Part shown: positions 7,662 to 9,923 of the stretch, piece after piece | How the letters are laid out: each line of letters starts with the position of its first letter | Numbering within the stretch: the first letter of the stretch is position 1 | From: an uncultured Burkholderiaceae bacterium | GTDB taxonomy: Bacteria; Pseudomonadota; Gammaproteobacteria; Burkholderiales; Burkholderiaceae | NCBI GenBank assembly: GCA_937871985.1 | Contig: CALMPB010000175.1 | Span: 1 to 9,923 of the forward strand | DNA length: 9,923 bases | Direction of reading: 5' to 3' | Made by a program: the position numbers and the translations under genes | The notes under the pieces: generated by a model | Databases searched by the model: none | Seen by the model: the letters and a program-made list of their open reading frames with translations, nothing else | What the model was told of the DNA's origin: nothing

Positions 7662-7665
7662 AGGA
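7660..7665 (+). promoter_or_regulatory. Ribosome binding site of dapB overlapping the bamE stop codon
   Basis: AGAGGA starts within the bamE TAG (7659-7661) and ends 4 nt before the dapB ATG. Ribosomes ending bamE would be placed next to the dapB start, which suggests coupling. Confidence 0.65.
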
Positions 7666-7669
7666 AACA

Positions 7670-8467
7670 ATGCGTATTGCCATAGCTGGAGCCGACGGCC
7701 GCATGGGCCGCATGCTGATCGAAGCCGTTCTCAACGCCGCCGACCTAAGCCTTACCGTCGCGCTGGATCGCGCCGGATCCCCCTGCCTTGGTCAAGATGC
7801 GGGCGCCTTCCTGGGCCAGGACACCGGCGTGCTCATCACCGACAATCTCGACGACCTCGCCAAGGCCGACTGCCTCATTGACTTCACCCGCCCCGAGGGC
7901 ACGCTGACCCACCTGGAAGCCTGCGTCAAGCACAACGTCAAATGCGTCATCGGCACAACCGGCTTCAACGAACAAGGCAAGCAGGCCATCCAGGCCGCCA
8001 GCCATAAAATCGCCGTGGTCTTTGCGCCCAACATGAGCGTGGGCGTCAACGCCACCCTGAAGCTGCTCGACCTCGCGGCCAAGCTGCTCAACAACGGCTA
8101 CGACGTCGAAGTCTTCGAAGCCCACCATCGCAACAAGGTGGACGCCCCGTCGGGCACCGCCCTGATCATGGGCGAAACCGTGGCCAACGCCTGGGGCGAG
8201 AAGCTGGACGACATTGCCGACTGGGCTCGACACGGCGAAACCGGCGCCCGCGAAACCGGCCATATCGGCTTTTCGGTCGTGCGCGGCGGCGACATCGTAG
8301 GCGACCATACCGTTTATTTCTGTGGCACCGGCGAACGCATCGAAATCACCCACCGCTCGACCAGCCGGGCCACCTACGCCCAGGGCAGCCTGCGCGCCGC
8401 CCGCTACCTGGCCCGCAAAGAGTTCGGCCTGTTCGACATGCAGGACGTGCTGTCCGCCCAGCTATAA
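7670..8467 (+). CDS. dapB: 4-hydroxy-tetrahydrodipicolinate reductase
   Basis: NAD(P)H-dependent reductase making tetrahydrodipicolinate, on the route to diaminopimelate (peptidoglycan) and lysine; cytoplasmic homotetramer in known members. Protein 265 residues, normal length. Seen: the Rossmann nucleotide-binding motif GADGRMG (7-13); DFTRPEGTL with the following helix; IGTTGF, the strand carrying the cofactor loop; and the family signature [15 protein letters not shown] (150-164), in which H152, H153 and K156 correspond to the catalytic His159, His160 and Lys163 of the E. coli enzyme. The ATG has the ribosome binding site AGAGGA 4 nt upstream. It follows bamE by 8 nt and converges on murB. 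Confidence 0.98.
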   Translation: MRIAIAGADGRMGRMLIEAVLNAADLSLTVALDRAGSPCLGQDAGAFLGQDTGVLITDNLDDLAKADCLIDFTRPEGTLTHLEACVKHNVKCVIGTTGFNEQGKQAIQAASHKIAVVFAPNMSVGVNATLKLLDLAAKLLNNGYDVEVFEAHHRNKVDAPSGTALIMGETVANAWGEKLDDIADWARHGETGARETGHIGFSVVRGGDIVGDHTVYFCGTGERIEITHRSTSRATYAQGSLRAARYLARKEFGLFDMQDVLSAQL

Positions 8468-8477
8468 ACTCAGGCCC

Positions 8478-8492
8478 GGCCCGGTTCGGGCC
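8478..8492 (+). terminator. Candidate terminator hairpin after dapB
   Basis: Stem GGCCCG (8478-8483) and CGGGCC (8487-8492) with a 3-nt loop, 11 nt after the dapB stop. The downstream CATCTTCCCT is only weakly pyrimidine-rich, so this is an imperfect intrinsic terminator. Confidence 0.4.
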
Positions 8493-8510
8493 CATCTTCC
8501 CTGCCTGACG

Positions 8511-8530
8511 AGGAATCCATCACGATTCCT
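8511..8530. terminator. Second hairpin between convergent dapB and murB
   Basis: Perfect 7-bp arms AGGAATC (8511-8517) and GATTCCT (8524-8530) around a 6-nt loop. It sits between convergent genes and could end transcripts from either side. No U-run follows on either strand. The rest of 8531-8643 shows no gene or clear site. Confidence 0.35.
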
Positions 8531-8643
8531 TCGGCAAAATCGATGCAATGCGGCTTGATCAATGTGCTTGATGCGCGCCCTTGGATCAACCAGGCGGCGC
8601 GCCAGGCACCTGGGCGACCTCTATCGCCTGCGCCCCTGAATTC

Positions 8644-9675
8644 CTAGGAAACATTCACCGGTTCTTGCTCCAGCGAGACGCCGAAACGCGCCTGCACGTC
8701 GGCGCGAATGGCCTCGGCCAACGCTGCAATGTCTTGCGAGCTGGCGCCGCCATGATTCACCAGCACCAACGCCTGCCTGTCGTGCACCCCCGCCGGCCCC
8801 ATGCGGCGGCCTTTCCAGCCGGCCTGGTCGATCAGCCAGCCCGCGGCCAGCTTGTAGCTGCCGTCCACCTGGGGATACGCCACCAGTTGCTCATGCTGCC
8901 TGCGCAATGCCTCGTAGCACTCGGCGCTGACAATAGGATTCTTGAAAAAACTGCCCGCATTGCCCAACACCGCGGGATCGGGCAGCTTGCGCCGGCGAAC
9001 GTCGCAGACCGCCTCGAAAACCTGCCGGGCCTCAACGGCCTTGCCGGCCGCCAGCAAAACCGGATGCCGGGCAAGATCGGGATAACTCAGAACCGGCTGC
9101 CACGGCCGGGGCAAACGAAAACGCACCGCCACAATCAACCAGCGCCCGGCGGGTTCATGCTTGAAAAAGCTGTCGCGATACGAAAAACGGCACTCGTCCA
9201 GCGACAATTCCCGAAGACGACCCTCCTGAAGATTCCAGGCCACCACGCTATGCAGCCGCTGATCCAGCTCGACCCCATACGCGCCAATATTCTGCACCGG
9301 CGCCGCGCCCACCGTTCCTGGAATCAACGCCAGGTTTTCAAGTCCCGGCCAACCGTTCTCCATGCACAGCGCGACGAAATCGTGCCAGCACTCGCCCGCC
9401 TGCGCCTCGATGACAAGCTCGGCGCTGGATTCCTCCACCACCCGGATGCCGCGCGACTCTACCTTGACGACCAGCGGCCTTAGCTGAGGCGCCAGCACCA
9501 CATTACTGCCTCCGCCCAGCACGAACACAGCCCCATGTTCCGCCGCCAGCCGCGACAAATCCGGTAATTCGTCAGCATGCCGATAGCGAACCAGCACCGA
9601 GGCGCTCGAATGCAGGCCCAGCGTGTTGCAGGAAGTCAGGTCTTGAGAGATTACGTGCAGCAAAACGTTGCCCAA
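8644..9675 (-). CDS. murB: UDP-N-acetylenolpyruvoylglucosamine reductase MurB
   Basis: FAD-dependent enzyme reducing UDP-GlcNAc-enolpyruvate to UDP-MurNAc with NADPH, the second committed step of peptidoglycan synthesis. Seen: NTLGL (17-21); FAD-binding [13 protein letters not shown] (51-63) and [20 protein letters not shown] (115-134); SYRDSFFK (165-172), with R167 as the substrate-binding Arg; [10 protein letters not shown] (238-247), with the catalytic Ser242 that protonates the product; and a terminal LEQE, whose last Glu (338) matches catalytic Glu325 of E. coli. The SYRDSFFK insertion marks a type I enzyme. The 343-residue length assumes a TTG start at 9675; TTG at 9663 is an alternative. 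There is no in-frame ATG before the conserved region and no good ribosome binding site, and an in-frame stop lies about 20 bp upstream, so the exact start is uncertain. Convergent with dapB. Confidence 0.95.
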   Translation of the reverse strand: MGNVLLHVISQDLTSCNTLGLHSSASVLVRYRHADELPDLSRLAAEHGAVFVLGGGSNVVLAPQLRPLVVKVESRGIRVVEESSAELVIEAQAGECWHDFVALCMENGWPGLENLALIPGTVGAAPVQNIGAYGVELDQRLHSVVAWNLQEGRLRELSLDECRFSYRDSFFKHEPAGRWLIVAVRFRLPRPWQPVLSYPDLARHPVLLAAGKAVEARQVFEAVCDVRRRKLPDPAVLGNAGSFFKNPIVSAECYEALRRQHEQLVAYPQVDGSYKLAAGWLIDQAGWKGRRMGPAGVHDRQALVLVNHGGASSQDIAALAEAIRADVQARFGVSLEQEPVNVS

Positions 9676-9691
9676 AAGGAAAATGAAATTA

Positions 9692-9700
9692 TGCTATACT
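9692..9700 (+). promoter_or_regulatory. Extended -10 promoter candidate facing the tRNA
   Basis: TGCTATACT combines an extended TGn with TATACT (9695-9700; 5 of 6 to TATAAT). No -35 hexamer is found at 16-18 nt, which extended -10 promoters can tolerate. Transcription would begin near 9707, giving a leader of about 165 nt before the tRNA. It overlaps, on the other strand, a CATAAT hexamer (9693-9688) that may serve murB. Confidence 0.45.
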
Positions 9701-9725
9701 TTTCGTCTTTGCTGAATACAGCTTT

Positions 9726-9793
9726 ATTTTTTGGCACGGGTTAGGTAATAAGCCCAGCAAGCAATCAAAACCTGATTTGCACGGCCAAAAAAT
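9726..9793. repeat. Widely spaced inverted repeat upstream of tRNA-Gly
   Basis: Perfect 10-bp arms ATTTTTTGGC (9726-9735) and GCCAAAAAAT (9784-9793), 48 nt apart. The right arm lies in the spacer of the tRNA promoter at 9777-9805. The arms are simple in sequence, so chance or DNA bending are possible alternatives to protein binding or RNA folding. Confidence 0.35.
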
Positions 9794-9805
9794 TTACTAT
9801 ATACT
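9777..9805 (+). promoter_or_regulatory. Sigma-70 promoter of tRNA-Gly
   Basis: TTGCAC (9777-9782; 4 of 6 to TTGACA), a 17-nt spacer and TATACT (9800-9805; 5 of 6 to TATAAT). The start point would be near 9812, preceded by the GC-rich stretch GCGAAGC, the kind of discriminator linked in known stable-RNA promoters to ppGpp/DksA control. It lies about 60 nt before the mature tRNA 5' end. Confidence 0.75.
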
Positions 9806-9871
9806 GCGAAGCTTCTTCGGAATACGGCACTAAAAACAGCGCCAAATATTCCAAGAAAAATGCAGCAAAAT

Positions 9872-9923
9872 GCGGGAGTAGCTCAGTTGGTAGAGCGCAA
9901 CCTTGCCAAGGTTGAGGTCGCGA
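9872..9923 (+). tRNA. tRNA-Gly, anticodon GCC, 3' end cut by window edge
   Basis: Decodes GGC and GGU glycine codons. The acceptor 5' strand GCGGGAG, D arm GCTC-AGTTGGTA-GAGC, and anticodon stem CAACC/GGTTG around TTGCCAA are all present, with anticodon GCC at 9905-9907 (position 34 from the 5' end at 9872). The window ends after the variable loop, at the start of the T arm, so the T loop and acceptor 3' strand are not seen. Fifty-two bases are present of about 76. Confidence 0.95.

Noticed and set aside
6996..7670. 224-codon minus-strand frame opposite bamE
   Set aside because: In-register antisense shadow; the Gly/Val-rich composition mirrors the Ala/Ser/Thr-rich BamE tail.
7745..8353. 202-codon minus-strand frame opposite dapB
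   Set aside because: In-register antisense shadow of dapB; no ribosome binding site or family resemblance.
8641..8650. 10-bp perfect palindrome TTCCTAGGAA at the murB stop codon
   Set aside because: With no loop it cannot form a terminator hairpin, and a single 10-bp palindrome is easily found by chance in 10 kb.
8581..9483. 300-codon plus-strand frame opposite murB
   Set aside because: In codon register with murB on the other strand; murB's conserved motifs explain the region.

Overview
The window is a GC-rich chromosomal segment made entirely of housekeeping genes. Protein sequences and gene order (dnaK, grpE, hemH, hrcA, nadK, recN, fur, bamE, dapB, murB, tRNA-Gly) point to a betaproteobacterium of the Burkholderiales, most likely Alcaligenaceae (Bordetella/Achromobacter/Pusillimonas-like). 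That placement rests on recall of family sequences and synteny, not on a search. I see no insertion sequence, phage gene, CRISPR array, toxin-antitoxin pair or other sign of transfer. I also see no convincing undescribed system: the interest here is regulatory.

Left part (1-3658, all minus strand): a heat-shock block. It reads hrcA (heat-shock repressor), hemH (ferrochelatase, last step of haem synthesis), grpE (nucleotide exchange factor) and dnaK (Hsp70, N-terminal third only; it runs off the left edge). hrcA and hemH are 74 bp apart and may share a transcript. grpE and dnaK each have their own near-consensus sigma-32 promoter, both with a 14-bp spacer. DnaK and GrpE are partners in the same chaperone cycle.

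Middle (3659-6318, plus strand): nadK (NAD kinase) and recN (SMC-like recombination repair ATPase) are separated by only 3 nt and run divergently from hrcA. Next, fur (minus, 6404-6826) converges on recN and diverges from bamE across a 145-bp intergenic region that contains a strong AT-rich dyad.

Right part (6972-9923): bamE (outer-membrane assembly lipoprotein with an unusually long Ala/Ser/Thr tail) and dapB (dihydrodipicolinate reductase) form a tight plus-strand pair. murB (peptidoglycan precursor enzyme, minus strand, TTG start) converges on dapB. A tRNA-Gly(GCC) begins at 9872 with a clear sigma-70 promoter and is cut by the right edge. dapB (which supplies diaminopimelate) and murB both feed cell-wall synthesis, and bamE belongs to the envelope as well.

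No gene-free stretch exceeds 300 bases. The longest are 9676-9871 (promoters for the tRNA and possibly murB, plus an inverted repeat), 8468-8643 (two hairpins between convergent genes) and 6827-6971 (fur/bamE control region). All long opposite-strand open frames lie in exact codon register with real genes and were rejected as shadows.
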